A DNA stretch of 64,000 nucleotides from Glacieibacterium sp965200405 (GCF_965200405.1 NZ_OZ241356.1:1550001-1614000), one strand, 5' to 3'. Positions 1 to 8,749 are shown, numbered from the stretch's first letter. Translations and numbers: made by a program. The notes: a model not told the origin generated them from the letters alone.

Positions 1-302
1 GCGATGACCTTGGGCGGCCCGTCGATCAGGCGGGCGATGACCCGGCGCTCGCCGTCGCGGAAATGGGCCTCGCCGTATTTCTCGAAGATCTCGGTGACGC
101 TGAGCCCGCTGGCCTGCTCGATCTCGGTGTCGGCGTCGACGAACGGCAGGCCGAGCCGGGTGCTGAGCCGCCGGCCGATAGTCGACTTGCCGGCGCCCAT
201 CAGCCCGACCAGGACGATGGTGCGCGACGCCTTGGGCGAGGCACGGCGCGGTTCGGCACCAGTGGCCGGGCGGCTTTCGAGGTTTTTGGCATCGCGCTGC
301 AT
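1..302 (-). CDS. aroK: Shikimate kinase (partial, C-terminus beyond window)
   Basis: Catalyses ATP-dependent phosphorylation of shikimate in the cytoplasmic chorismate pathway. The visible 100 residues start at the ATG at 300-302 and contain a P-loop GLMGAGKST (about residues 33-41) after a roughly 27-residue polar N-terminal extension. The shikimate-binding VDADTEIE segment and a GEAHFRDGERRVI segment follow. Family members are about 170-200 residues, so roughly half the protein is missing past the left edge. The gene is divergent from the small membrane protein at 365. aroB would be expected next on the left but cannot be seen. Identification is firm from the motif order. Confidence 0.93.
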   Translation of the reverse strand, partial: MQRDAKNLESRPATGAEPRRASPKASRTIVLVGLMGAGKSTIGRRLSTRLGLPFVDADTEIEQASGLSVTEIFEKYGEAHFRDGERRVIARLIDGPPKVI

Positions 303-364
303 CGCGCCGGTCGCTATACACCGGTCCGGGCGAGCGCCAAGAGTGGTCGCGTGTGAAACGACCG

Positions 365-520
365 ATGGATAGGATGCCGATGCGCCGTACTGGCTTGTGG
401 ATTTTCGTTGCGATCGTGCTGATCGTCGTCGTCGGCATGATCTATCTCGCGACTGCCGACGTCCCGGCACCGGTCACGCATGTCGAAAAGGTCCTGCCGA
501 ATGCGCCCAGCGCGCCCTAG
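365..520 (+). CDS. Small single-pass membrane protein, unknown function
   Basis: A 51-residue frame with one strongly hydrophobic segment (about residues 10-29, rich in I, V and L) after a basic stretch MRR, and a short Pro/Ala-rich tail; an inner-membrane anchor with a periplasmic tail is the natural reading. Three in-frame ATGs (365, 374, 380) are possible starts. The one at 380 has an AGGA at suitable distance and would give 46 residues. The stop overlaps the start of the next gene (501) by 20 bases, which suggests translational coupling. I do not recognise a family; the position between aroK and xerD suggests a conserved envelope gene. Confidence 0.6.
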   Translation: MDRMPMRRTGLWIFVAIVLIVVVGMIYLATADVPAPVTHVEKVLPNAPSAP

Positions 521-2264
521 GCTTTCGTATCTGGCGGCGCTGGCGGGCGTCGCGGCACTGGTTGCCTGGCCGGTCATCGGCCAGCAGGGCGAGGCGCCGC
601 GCTCGCTGCTGCCCGATACCTTCGGTCCGGCCCCCGCGCCCGACGTCGTCGCGCCGCCGCCACCGATGCCGCGCCCCGCCGCGCCGGTCGAGGAGCCGGT
701 GGTGCCGCCCGCCGCCGGGGCTCCGGCAGCCACGGCCGAGGTCGTCGATCCGTTCAAGCTGCCCCCCGCGACGGGTGCGGCGATCGGCGTCGCGGGTCCG
801 CTGACGCCGGCGATGGGCGGCTATGGGCTGGCGGCGTTCTCGGGCTCCAGCGGCGTGTTCCTCGCCGGGCTGATGCAGCGCGTGCAGACGCCGCTGGCCT
901 CGCGCTGGGCGCATATCGTGCTGCGCCGCGCGCTGCTGACGCAGAGCGATACGCCGTCGGGCATCGCGGCAGGCGACTGGATCGCCCGTCGCGCCGCGCT
1001 GCTGCTGCGCATGGGCGAGGCGGACGGCGCGGTGATGATGGTCGATGCCGTCGCGGTCGATCGCTACACGCCGCTGCTGTACCGGGTCGCGGGGCAGGCG
1101 CATTTGGCGACCGCCGACATTGCCGGGCTGTGCCCGCTGGCGGCGAACGGCGGTGCGGTGTCGCCGGACCCGCTGTGGCGGCTGGCCGAGGCGATGTGCG
1201 GGGGCATGTCGGGCGACGATTTGACCGCGGCCTCGACCTTCGACCGGCTGCGCGGCGCCGACAGTGTCGACCAGTTCGACCTGCAACTGGCGGAGCGCAT
1301 CTCCAAGCTGTCGGGCGGCACCGGGCGCGCCTCGAACATCGAATGGGAGACCGCGCCGCCGCTGACGCCGTACCGGTTCGGGCTGGCGGTAGCGGCCGGG
1401 GTGCGGGTGCCCGACGATCGGTTGGCCGGACTTGGCGCGGCGCAAAGCGGCTGGGTGCTGCGCGCGCCCGGCGTCAGCGACGCGGCCCGGCTGGCGGCGC
1501 TGTGGCCCGCCGCGGCGCTCGGCATCGCGTCGGCGCAGGAGATGGTCTCGACGATCAGCGCCGCGACCGCCGGGCTGGAGGGCGACGCGCTGGCCACCTC
1601 GCCGGGGGGATCGCTGCGCAACGCCTATGTCGCGACCTCGCTCGACAACCGCTTCGACGCGCTGCGGACTATCCTGAACGCCGCGGGCGACACGCCGCGC
1701 CGCCGCTATGCCGCGCTGGTCGAGACCGCGATGCCCGCCGCGCGCCTGCCGGTAAGCGCGGCGCATGCCGGTGACGCACCCGATATCGTCGCCGCGCTGA
1801 TGAGTGCCGGCATGACCAATGAGGCGCTGCGCTGGTGGCGCGTCGTCGAGGACGGCGATGCCGGCGTTCGGGGTCGGGTCTGGGCGCAGCTCGCGGCGAC
1901 CGGTGCTGTGCCGGTGACGACCTCGCTGTTCGCCGACTGGCGCAAGTCGGGCGCCACCGACCACCGCGCCCGCCTGCTGCTCGCCAGCCTCGACGGCCTG
2001 GGGCGGACCCGTGCCGGCGACTGGAGCGGCGTGCGTGAGGACCTCAAGCTGGCCGCGGTGTCGAACAGCTGGACCCGCGCCATCGCCGCAGCGGCTGCGG
2101 GCGGCCGCACCGGCGAGGTCGCGGTGCTGGCCGCGACCGGCCTGCAGTGCGACTGGACCGCCGTGCCGCCGGCGCACCTCGGCCAGATCGTCGCCGCCTA
2201 TGCGCGCGTCGGGCGCGAGCACGAGGCAGCGCTGATCGCCGCCGAAGCCGCGATCCGGGGGTGA
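501..2264 (+). CDS. Membrane-anchored alpha-helical protein of unknown function
   Basis: A 587-residue protein beginning MRPARPRLSYLAALAG. An N-terminal hydrophobic segment (about residues 9-25) acts as a signal anchor, then comes a Pro-rich linker (about residues 40-75) and a long Ala/Leu-rich helical region resembling tetratricopeptide-like repeats. The start at 501 is chosen because AAAGG lies about 10 bases upstream; a longer start at 480 in the same frame is possible. It overlaps the small membrane protein before it and its TGA overlaps the GTG of xerD, so the three genes look like one transcript. No enzymatic motif is visible. A periplasmic scaffold role is only inference. Confidence 0.75.
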   Translation: MRPARPRLSYLAALAGVAALVAWPVIGQQGEAPRSLLPDTFGPAPAPDVVAPPPPMPRPAAPVEEPVVPPAAGAPAATAEVVDPFKLPPATGAAIGVAGPLTPAMGGYGLAAFSGSSGVFLAGLMQRVQTPLASRWAHIVLRRALLTQSDTPSGIAAGDWIARRAALLLRMGEADGAVMMVDAVAVDRYTPLLYRVAGQAHLATADIAGLCPLAANGGAVSPDPLWRLAEAMCGGMSGDDLTAASTFDRLRGADSVDQFDLQLAERISKLSGGTGRASNIEWETAPPLTPYRFGLAVAAGVRVPDDRLAGLGAAQSGWVLRAPGVSDAARLAALWPAAALGIASAQEMVSTISAATAGLEGDALATSPGGSLRNAYVATSLDNRFDALRTILNAAGDTPRRRYAALVETAMPAARLPVSAAHAGDAPDIVAALMSAGMTNEALRWWRVVEDGDAGVRGRVWAQLAATGAVPVTTSLFADWRKSGATDHRARLLLASLDGLGRTRAGDWSGVREDLKLAAVSNSWTRAIAAAAAGGRTGEVAVLAATGLQCDWTAVPPAHLGQIVAAYARVGREHEAALIAAEAAIRG

Positions 2265-3151
2265 GCGAGGCGCTGTCCGACGGCCGGGCAATCGCGCTCT
2301 ACCTCGACATGCTCGCCGCCGAACAGGGCGCGGCGCGCAACACTATCCTCGCCTATGGCCGCGACCTGCGGCTGGCCAGCGAGGCGCTCGGCGACGGGCT
2401 GGTGACGGCGGCTCCGGACGATCTGGCGCGGCTGTTCGCGGGCTGGTCCGACCTTGCCCGCGCGACGGTGGCGCGCAAGGGCTCGGCGCTGCGCCAGTTC
2501 TTCGCCTTCCTGCTGTCGGAGGGGCTGCGCGCCGACAATCCCGCCCGTGACCTGCCCGGCGCCAGCGCAGCCCGCCCGCTGCCCAAGTCGCTGGCCGAGG
2601 GCGATGTCACCCGGCTGTTCGCGGCGCTGGACGAGAGGCTCGCCGCCGACCCGTCGCCCGCCAACCGCCGGCTGTCGGCGCTGATCGAGCTGCTCTATGG
2701 CTCCGGGCTACGTGCCACCGAGCTGGTCGGCCTGCCGCGCCACGCCATCCGCCCGGGCCGCGGCCATGCGATCCTGACCGGCAAGGGCGGCAAGCAGCGG
2801 CTGGTCCCGGTCAGCACCCGCGCCGAGGCGGCGGTGGAGGCGCATGCCGCTGCCGTGCCCGCCGACGCGCGTTACCTTTTCCCCAGCGGTGCCTCGCACC
2901 TGTCGCGGGTGCGATTGTTCCAGCTGGTCAAGAACCTCGCCGCCGCCGCCGGGATCCCGCCGACCCGGATCAGCCCGCACGTCCTGCGCCACGCCTTTGC
3001 GACGCACCTGTTGGAGGGCGGCGCCGACCTGCGGACGTTGCAGACGCTGCTCGGTCACGCCGACATCGCGACGACGCAGATCTACACCCACGTCCAGACC
3101 AAGGCGCTGGTCGAGCTGGTCAACGCCAAGCACCCGCTCGCCGGGCGCTGA
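2261..3151 (+). CDS. xerD: Tyrosine recombinase XerD
   Basis: A 296-residue site-specific recombinase that with XerC resolves chromosome dimers at dif, normally activated by FtsK (also in this window). It has an N-terminal SAM-like core-binding domain (residues about 5-95) and a C-terminal catalytic domain with all expected residues: R151 (GLRATEL), K175 (GKGGK), H240 and R243 (HVLRH), H266 (LLGHAD) and nucleophile Y275 (IYTHV). The spacing matches the XerC/D family. It starts at GTG 2261 in a 4-base overlap with the stop of the preceding gene. XerC versus XerD cannot be fully separated without alignment; length and the aroK neighbourhood favour XerD. Confidence 0.9.
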   Translation: MSEALSDGRAIALYLDMLAAEQGAARNTILAYGRDLRLASEALGDGLVTAAPDDLARLFAGWSDLARATVARKGSALRQFFAFLLSEGLRADNPARDLPGASAARPLPKSLAEGDVTRLFAALDERLAADPSPANRRLSALIELLYGSGLRATELVGLPRHAIRPGRGHAILTGKGGKQRLVPVSTRAEAAVEAHAAAVPADARYLFPSGASHLSRVRLFQLVKNLAAAAGIPPTRISPHVLRHAFATHLLEGGADLRTLQTLLGHADIATTQIYTHVQTKALVELVNAKHPLAGR

Positions 3152-3155
3152 CGCC

Positions 3156-4247
3156 TCAGGCCGGGCGATAGCGCGCCAGCCAATGGGCATAGGGCGCCGG
3201 CAGCGTCCACGCCGCCTTGTCGACGCCGAGTTCCAGCGCCGCGAGATACGGCCAATGCGGGTTCTGCAGCAGCGGGCGGCCGATGGTGACCAGGTCGGTC
3301 TTGCCGTCGACGATCAGCGCCTCGGCCTGCTTCGCGTCGGCGATGAACCAGCTCGTCGTCGCCGGGATGCCGACCTCGGTGCGGACGCGCTCGGCGATCG
3401 GGCCCATGAACGACGGGCCCCAGGGGATGTTGGCGGTCGGGGTCGAGAAGCCGACGCTGACGTCGATCAGGTCGAGCCCACCGGCCTTGAGGCGGCGCAC
3501 CATCTCGATGCCTTCTTCGAGGTCGTCGGAGCCGTCGAACTCGGTGACGCCGAAGCGCGCCGCCAGCGGCAGATGGTCGGGCCAGACCTCGCGCACCGCC
3601 GCCAGCGTCTCGAGCAGGAAGCGTGCCCGGCCTTCGAAGTCGCCGCCATAACTGTCGTCGCGCTTGTTGGACCAGGTCGAGAAGAAGCTCTGCGCCAGAT
3701 ACCCATGCGCGAAATGCAGCTCCAGCCACTCGAACCCGGCGGACAGCGCCCGGCGCGCGGCAGCGACGAAGTCGGCCTTGACCCGCTCGATGTCGGCAAG
3801 GGTCATCGCCGCCGGGACCTTGGGCAGGTCGCCACCGAAGGCGATCGCCGACGGTGCGATGATCGGCCAGCCGCGCGGGTCGCCCTCGGCCATGTGGTCG
3901 TCGCCTTCCCACGGCTTGTTGGCGCTGGCCTTGCGGCCGGCATGGGCGATCTGGATGCCGGGGACGGCGCCCGCCGCCTTGATCGACGCGACCGTGTGGC
4001 TCCAGCGTTCGGCCTGCTCGTCGGTCCAGATGCCGGTGTCGCCCGGCGTGATCCGCCCCTCGGGCGAGACCGCGGTCGCCTCGGCGATGACCAGCCCCGA
4101 GCCGCCGCGCGCCAGGCTGGTCAGATGGACATGGTGCCAGTCGTTGATCAGCCCGTCTTCGGCCGAATATTGGCACATCGGCGACACGACGATGCGGTTG
4201 CGCAGGGTAACGCCTTTCAGCGTGTAGGGCGTGAACAGTGATGACAT
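3156..4247 (-). CDS. Old yellow enzyme family NADH:flavin oxidoreductase (YqjM-like)
   Basis: A 363-residue FMN-dependent ene-reductase. The N-terminus carries the class III hallmark SPMCQYSAEDG with Cys25 and Tyr27, the pair that tunes FMN in YqjM. QIAHAGRKAS provides substrate-binding His residues, and LHFAHGYLAQSF and the C-terminal phosphate-binding VTIGRPLL are present. Likely role: reduction of activated alkenes or electrophiles, cytoplasmic. It is divergent from the ArsR-type gene at 4337, with two palindromes in the shared 89-base gap, so electrophile-responsive control by that regulator is probable. It faces xerD with a 4-base gap. Confidence 0.92.
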   Translation of the reverse strand: MSSLFTPYTLKGVTLRNRIVVSPMCQYSAEDGLINDWHHVHLTSLARGGSGLVIAEATAVSPEGRITPGDTGIWTDEQAERWSHTVASIKAAGAVPGIQIAHAGRKASANKPWEGDDHMAEGDPRGWPIIAPSAIAFGGDLPKVPAAMTLADIERVKADFVAAARRALSAGFEWLELHFAHGYLAQSFFSTWSNKRDDSYGGDFEGRARFLLETLAAVREVWPDHLPLAARFGVTEFDGSDDLEEGIEMVRRLKAGGLDLIDVSVGFSTPTANIPWGPSFMGPIAERVRTEVGIPATTSWFIADAKQAEALIVDGKTDLVTIGRPLLQNPHWPYLAALELGVDKAAWTLPAPYAHWLARYRPA

Positions 4248-4267
4248 GGCAATTCCAATCCGGTCCG

Positions 4268-4300
4268 TAACGATATTCGTTAGTTCGAGTATTATCGAAC
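4268..4300. promoter_or_regulatory. Two adjacent palindromic operators between OYE and ArsR genes
   Basis: Directly visible are two perfect inverted repeats end to end: TAACGA-TAT-TCGTTA (4268-4282) and GTTCGA-N6-TCGAAC (4283-4300). They lie in the AT-rich gap between the divergent oxidoreductase (start 4247) and ArsR gene (start 4337). Size and placement fit ArsR-family dimer sites controlling both genes; the binding protein is inferred. Confidence 0.65.
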
Positions 4301-4336
4301 ATTGAAAGAAAAGGGAAGGGGTGGTAGGGATCGAGA

Positions 4337-4636
4337 ATGCGAAGCCTAGTTCATCCGGCGATCGAGGACGTGGCGCTTTGCGACCTCCTGTACGCGCTCA
4401 GCGATCCGGTTCGGCTGCAGGTCGTACGGACGCTGGCCTCGGTCGGCCAGTCGACCTGCTCGGCACTCGAATGTGGCCGGCCCAAGTCGACGATGTCGCA
4501 CCATTTCCGCGTCTTGCGTAATGCCGGGCTGGTGCGGACACGCACCGACGGGCCATCGCACATGAACGACCTGCGCCTCGACGAACTCGATGGCCGCTTT
4601 CCCGGATTGCTGACTGCGGTCCTGACGGCGGCCTGA
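4337..4636 (+). CDS. ArsR-family winged-helix transcriptional regulator
   Basis: A 99-residue HTH protein. The ALSDPVRLQVVRTLA segment is the typical ArsR helix 1-2 entry, and KSTMSHHFRVLRNAGLVRTR is the recognition helix plus wing. One Cys pair (S-T-C-S-A-L-E-C) lies just before the recognition helix and could be redox- or electrophile-sensing; this is inference. It is divergent from the OYE-type ene-reductase, a common arrangement for YybR/ArsR-like sensors, and the two palindromes at 4268-4300 are the likely target. No metal-binding ELCVC motif is present, so it is probably not an arsenic sensor. Confidence 0.88.
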   Translation: MRSLVHPAIEDVALCDLLYALSDPVRLQVVRTLASVGQSTCSALECGRPKSTMSHHFRVLRNAGLVRTRTDGPSHMNDLRLDELDGRFPGLLTAVLTAA

Positions 4637-4641
4637 TCGGC

Positions 4642-5523
4642 TCAGCTGTACAGCGCCAGCTTGGGCAGGTCGGGCATCATCCGGCGACGCGCGATGGTCA
4701 GCCGGCTGACCGGCGCGGCATCGGCGACGAAGCGCGCCGGGGTCGTGCCGACGAATTGCTTGAACTCGCGGATGAAGTGCGACTGGTCGTAGAAGGCGTC
4801 GCCGGCGGCGTCGGTCCAGCTCGCGGCGTCGCCGTTGCCGAGGCGCACCGCCGCCTGCAACGTCCGGTACTTGCGCGCCATCAGCTTGGGCGAGGCGCCG
4901 TAATAGCGTTTGGTCCAGCGTTCGACCTGGCGGTTCGACATGCCGGTGGCGGCGACCAGCGCGTCGATCTGCGGATCGGCGCTGGCGACCAGCCATTCGT
5001 CGGCCATATGGGTGAACCACAACGGCACCGGCCGCGCCCGCGTCGCCAATTGGAGGAAGAAGCGATCGGCGGCAACGATGCGGCCGACGTCGCTGGTTGC
5101 GCTCGCCAGCGCCTCCAGCGCGTGGTCGGCGCTGCGGTCGGTGACGCCGCGCAGGTCGACGACATTATCGGCCAGCAAGTCGGCAGGCTCGCCGATCAAC
5201 ATGCTCCAGCCGGCAGGCATCAAGCCGGCGCCGAACAGACGGAACGGGCCATTGGCCTCGGTCGCGACCGTCGAGGCGGTCGGACCGATCAGCATCGCTT
5301 TCGGACATTCGACCTGGCGGCCGTTGTCGAAGCGGCAGCGCATCCGGCCGTCGAGCATGAAGCGCACCTGCCCGAGCTCGGCGCGCATCTGGTCGCGCAG
5401 CAACGGCCGCGACGTCTCGAACCAATAATAAGATGAGATCAGGCCACGCAACGCTGGCGCAGGGGAGAAATACCGGATTGTTACCACGACGAGCAACCCT
5501 TGCAGCTCGCGTCCGTAAACCAC
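4642..5523 (-). CDS. AraC-family transcriptional regulator
   Basis: Up to 293 residues. The C-terminal third holds the double HTH: the first around MSNRQVERWTKRYYG and the second around DAFYDQSHFIREFKQFVGTTPARF, the canonical AraC signature. The N-terminal region (YFSPAPALRGLISSYYWFE) resembles the cupin-like sensor of DUF6597-type AraC proteins. A GTG at 5485-5487 with AAGGG about nine bases upstream is an alternative start that removes 12 residues. It ends 5 bases from the ArsR gene, in convergent orientation. Target genes are unknown. Confidence 0.88.
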   Translation of the reverse strand: MVYGRELQGLLVVVTIRYFSPAPALRGLISSYYWFETSRPLLRDQMRAELGQVRFMLDGRMRCRFDNGRQVECPKAMLIGPTASTVATEANGPFRLFGAGLMPAGWSMLIGEPADLLADNVVDLRGVTDRSADHALEALASATSDVGRIVAADRFFLQLATRARPVPLWFTHMADEWLVASADPQIDALVAATGMSNRQVERWTKRYYGASPKLMARKYRTLQAAVRLGNGDAASWTDAAGDAFYDQSHFIREFKQFVGTTPARFVADAAPVSRLTIARRRMMPDLPKLALYS

Positions 5524-5952
5524 GCCCCGAATCGGCCAGTAACGAACGCGACCGGACTGACTGCAACCCCTTGCAGGTCGTCCCTACACGAACCCCCGGT
5601 CCGAGATTCGCAGGTTAATTAATTGATTCGGCTCCGACGCGCCAGCCCCGAAATAAAAATCGGTCCGGACAGCGGTCAGGCTGTCCGGACCGAAAAGTAA
5701 GGATACGGCATCCGGACGAGATGTCCGGGACGACGCTCCCTTCGGGTCGCACGATCTGGATAAGCCGCGCCGGGGCAGGCGGATTGGACGGAATCGACAA
5801 TTGCGCATGGATTTTCGGTTGGGGGTAGGGTCGCCCGGGCGGCGGCCGCCTTGCGATGTGGCAGCATGGCGGCGCTTCGATCCTCCCGGCTTCTGCACCG
5901 ATCCGGCCCAAAAGCCTCGCGCGGCGAGCGCTTCCCTGTCAGAGCGCTTGTC
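5524..5952. other. Intergenic region between AraC regulator and pyrD
   Basis: No convincing gene. It holds a strong hairpin (5661-5692, listed separately), a second weaker dyad CCGGAC-N5-GTCCGG at 5712-5728 repeating the same core sequence, and a short AT-rich stretch around 5612-5630. Open frames across it are GC-driven and lack ribosome binding sites. It presumably contains the promoters of the divergent AraC gene and pyrD. Confidence 0.5.
5661..5692 (-). terminator. Strong stem-loop with U-tract on the minus strand
   Basis: Perfect 13-bp inverted repeat (5661-5673 with 5680-5692) around a 6-base loop. Read on the minus strand it is followed by ATTTTTATTT, the look of an intrinsic terminator; on the plus strand it is followed only by AAAAG. 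No minus-strand gene ends here, so it may terminate antisense transcription from the pyrD side or belong to an unannotated small RNA. Confidence 0.55.
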
Positions 5953-6975
5953 ATGTTTGCTGCTCTCCGCCCGCTGTTGTTCACCCTCGATCCGGAGCGG
6001 GCGCATGCCCTGACGCTGATTGCACTGCGCAGCGGCCTGCTGCCCGCCGCGGCGCCCGACGATCCGATCCTGCGGACCAGCCTTGCCGGGCTCGACCTGC
6101 CGAACCCGATCGGGCTGGCGGCGGGCTTCGACAAGAATGCCGAGGTGCCCGATGCGATGCTGCGGCTCGGCTTCGGCTTCGTCGAGGCGGGGACCGTGAC
6201 GCCGCTGCCGCAGGCCGGCAATCCGCGCCCGCGCATCTTCAGGCTGGTCGAGGAGCGTGCGGTGATCAACCGGCTGGGCTTCAACAACGCCGGGCTGGAG
6301 GCGGCCGCGCTGAAACTGCGCCACCGCGCCGGGCGGCCGGGCGTCGTCGGCGCCAATATCGGCGCGAACAAGGACACCGTCGACCGCGCCGCCGATTACG
6401 TCGCCGGCGTGCGCGCCTGCGCGGCGGCGGCGAGCTATCTGACCGTCAACATCTCGTCGCCGAACACGCCCGGCCTGCGCGCCCTGCAGGACCGGGCCGC
6501 GCTGGGCGACCTGGTGGCGCGGGTGCTGGAGGCGCGCGGGTCGGTCGCGACGCCGGTATTCGTCAAGGTCGCCCCCGACCTGATGCCGGCAGAGATCGAC
6601 GACATCGCCCGCGTCGCGCTGGATCTCGGGCTCGACGGGCTGATCGTCTCGAACACCACGCTGGGCCGCGACGGCGTCACCTCGACCGAGGCGGGCGGCC
6701 TGTCGGGCGCACCGCTGTTCGCCCTGTCGACCGCGATACTGCGCAGTTTCCGCACTGCGACAGGCGGCGCGCTGCCGCTGATCGGCGTCGGCGGCGTGTC
6801 GTCGGGAGAGCAGGCCTATACCAAGCTGCGCGCCGGCGCGTCCGCCGTCCAGCTGTACACGGCGCTGATTTACGAGGGGCCCGGCGTCGTCCAGCGGATC
6901 AAGCGCGAACTGGCCGAACTGCTGCGCCGCGACGGCTTCGGCAGCATCGCCGCGGTCGTCGGCACGGGTGGGTGA
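5953..6975 (+). CDS. pyrD: Dihydroorotate dehydrogenase (quinone), class 2
   Basis: A 340-residue membrane-associated FMN enzyme oxidising dihydroorotate to orotate with ubiquinone in pyrimidine synthesis. Visible features: an N-terminal amphipathic LFTLDPERAHALTL segment typical of class 2, AAGFDKNAE, the NRLGFNNAG loop, NISSPNTPGLR with the class 2 catalytic Ser, the KVAPD lysine, SNTT, and the C-terminal GVGGV and QLYTALIYEGP phosphate-binding loops. The ATG at 5953 is chosen because the protein then starts MFAALRPLLF as in the family; the frame is open further upstream without conserved sequence. ggt follows after 31 bases. Confidence 0.95.
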   Translation: MFAALRPLLFTLDPERAHALTLIALRSGLLPAAAPDDPILRTSLAGLDLPNPIGLAAGFDKNAEVPDAMLRLGFGFVEAGTVTPLPQAGNPRPRIFRLVEERAVINRLGFNNAGLEAAALKLRHRAGRPGVVGANIGANKDTVDRAADYVAGVRACAAAASYLTVNISSPNTPGLRALQDRAALGDLVARVLEARGSVATPVFVKVAPDLMPAEIDDIARVALDLGLDGLIVSNTTLGRDGVTSTEAGGLSGAPLFALSTAILRSFRTATGGALPLIGVGGVSSGEQAYTKLRAGASAVQLYTALIYEGPGVVQRIKRELAELLRRDGFGSIAAVVGTGG

Positions 6976-7006
6976 CGGGCGCGCAAACGCCCCTTATGGT
7001 CGCCCG

Positions 7007-8719
7007 ATGATGAACCGTCGCACGCTCGTTCTTGCCGCCTTGCTGGTCGCCGCTCCACTCGCCGCCAAGGCCCCGCCACCGCCTGTCGAGGGCGTTTCCA
7101 AGGTGATGGTCAGTACCGCCGATCGCCGCGCGACCGAGGCCGGGCTGGCGATGCTGCGGCAGGGCGGCAATTCTATGGATGCGATCGCGGCGACGTTGCT
7201 GGCGCTGACGGTGGTCGAGCCGCAGTCCTCGGGCATCGGCGGCGGCGGCTTCCTGGTCTACCAGCCGGTCGGGGCGACGATGCCCGCGACCTTCGACGGG
7301 CGCGAAAAGGCGCCGGCCAGCGCCACCGAGTCATTGTTCATGGGTGCCGACGGCAAGCCGCAGCCGCGCCGCGAGGCGATCCCCGGCGGCCGCAGCGTCG
7401 GCGTGCCCGGCAACGTCGCGATGCTGGCACTGGCGCATGCCAAGTATGGCAAATTGCCTTGGAAAACGCTGTTCGGCCCGGCGATCGCGCTGGCCCGCGA
7501 CGGCTATGACGTGTCGCCACGCATGGCCCGCGCCGTCGCCAACAGCCGCGACACGCTGGCCCGCACGCCGACCGCCGCGGCGCTGTTCCTTAACGTCGAC
7601 GGCACGCCCAAGGTGGCGGGTACGCACATCGTCAACGCCGCACTCGCGCGGACGCTGGAGGCGATCGCGACCGGCGGGCCGGGGGCCTTCTACCACGGGC
7701 CTAACGCCGACACGCTGGTCGCCGCGGTGCGCAGCGCGCCGACCAATCCCAGCGACATGACCCTCGCCGACCTTGCGAGCTATGAGGCCAAGGCGCGGGC
7801 GCCGGTGTGCGGCCGCTACCGCGCCTACCGGGTGTGCTCGATGGGGCCGCCCTCGGCGGGCGGTACGGCGGTGGTCGCGATGCTCGGCCAGTTGCAGGGC
7901 TTCGACCTGGGCAAGCTCGGCCCCGACAGCCCGGTCGCCTGGCATCTGTTCACCGAGAGCCAGCGCCTCGCCTTCGCCGACCGCGCTGCCTATGGCGCCG
8001 ATGCCGACTTCATCCCGGTGCCGGTCGCCGGGTTGGTCGCGCCCGACTATCTGGCGGCGCGTGGCAAGCTGATCAGCGCCACCACGACGATGGCCAGCGC
8101 GCCTCCCGGAACGCCCAAGGGCGCCGCCCCGCGCAGCATCCCGCCGTCGAGCGAGATCCCCGCGACCACGCACTTCGCCGTCGTCGATGCGGCGGGCAAC
8201 GTCGCTTCGCTGACCTCGACGATCGAGGGCGGCTTCGGCAGCTCGCTGGTCGCGGGCGGCTATGTCCTCAACAACGAGCTGACCGACTTCAGCTTCCTGC
8301 CGACCGTCGGCACGGCGCCGGTCGCCAACCGGGTGCAGGGCGGCAAGCGGCCACGCTCCTCGATGTCGCCGTCGATCGTCTATGACAGCCGCGGGCGCGT
8401 CGTGCTGGTGATCGGTGCGGCGGGCGGGGCGACGATCCCGGCGCAGGTCGCGAAGGCGATTATCGGCGTGCTCGACTGGCACCTCAGCGTCGGCGATGCG
8501 ATCGCGCTGCCGCTGGCCTATGCCTCCGACGACCTGCTGATCGCCGAGGCGGGGCCGCAGGGCGAGCGGCTGGCCAGGATGCTGCCGGCCTTGCAGGCGC
8601 TGGGGCACCGGACGGTGACGGCAGGGCTGCCGCTCAAGGCGAACGGTATCGAGCGCGTCGGCGGGGGCTGGCGCGGCGGTGTCGATCCACGCAGCGAAGG
8701 CGTCGCACTCGGGTACTAA
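7007..8719 (+). CDS. ggt: Gamma-glutamyltransferase, secreted
   Basis: A 570-residue periplasmic gamma-glutamyl transferase/hydrolase that cleaves glutathione and gamma-glutamyl compounds. There is an N-terminal signal peptide (RRTLVLAALLVAAPLAAKA). The large-subunit SGIGGGGFLVYQ loop is followed by the autoprocessing site TTHFAVVDAAGN with Thr387 as predicted nucleophile of the small subunit, and then the MSPSIV and GAAGG loop. Two adjacent ATGs (7007, 7010) are possible starts; ribosome binding site quality is poor. The short gap after pyrD allows cotranscription. The closest alternative would be a cephalosporin acylase-type relative, but the motif set favours GGT. Confidence 0.93.
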   Translation: MMNRRTLVLAALLVAAPLAAKAPPPPVEGVSKVMVSTADRRATEAGLAMLRQGGNSMDAIAATLLALTVVEPQSSGIGGGGFLVYQPVGATMPATFDGREKAPASATESLFMGADGKPQPRREAIPGGRSVGVPGNVAMLALAHAKYGKLPWKTLFGPAIALARDGYDVSPRMARAVANSRDTLARTPTAAALFLNVDGTPKVAGTHIVNAALARTLEAIATGGPGAFYHGPNADTLVAAVRSAPTNPSDMTLADLASYEAKARAPVCGRYRAYRVCSMGPPSAGGTAVVAMLGQLQGFDLGKLGPDSPVAWHLFTESQRLAFADRAAYGADADFIPVPVAGLVAPDYLAARGKLISATTTMASAPPGTPKGAAPRSIPPSSEIPATTHFAVVDAAGNVASLTSTIEGGFGSSLVAGGYVLNNELTDFSFLPTVGTAPVANRVQGGKRPRSSMSPSIVYDSRGRVVLVIGAAGGATIPAQVAKAIIGVLDWHLSVGDAIALPLAYASDDLLIAEAGPQGERLARMLPALQALGHRTVTAGLPLKANGIERVGGGWRGGVDPRSEGVALGY

Positions 8720-8749
8720 GCCAAAACAAGAAACAAGCTGGGGAGCGAG

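Noticed and set aside
474..2291. 605-codon open frame on the minus strand opposite the membrane-anchored gene
   Set aside because: Shadow frame of a high-GC gene: Arg/Gly/His-rich, no ribosome binding site, no motif. The plus-strand gene is coupled to its neighbours at both ends.
5615..5911. 98-codon minus-strand frame upstream of pyrD
   Set aside because: It runs through the perfect stem-loop at 5661-5692 and has no start signal.
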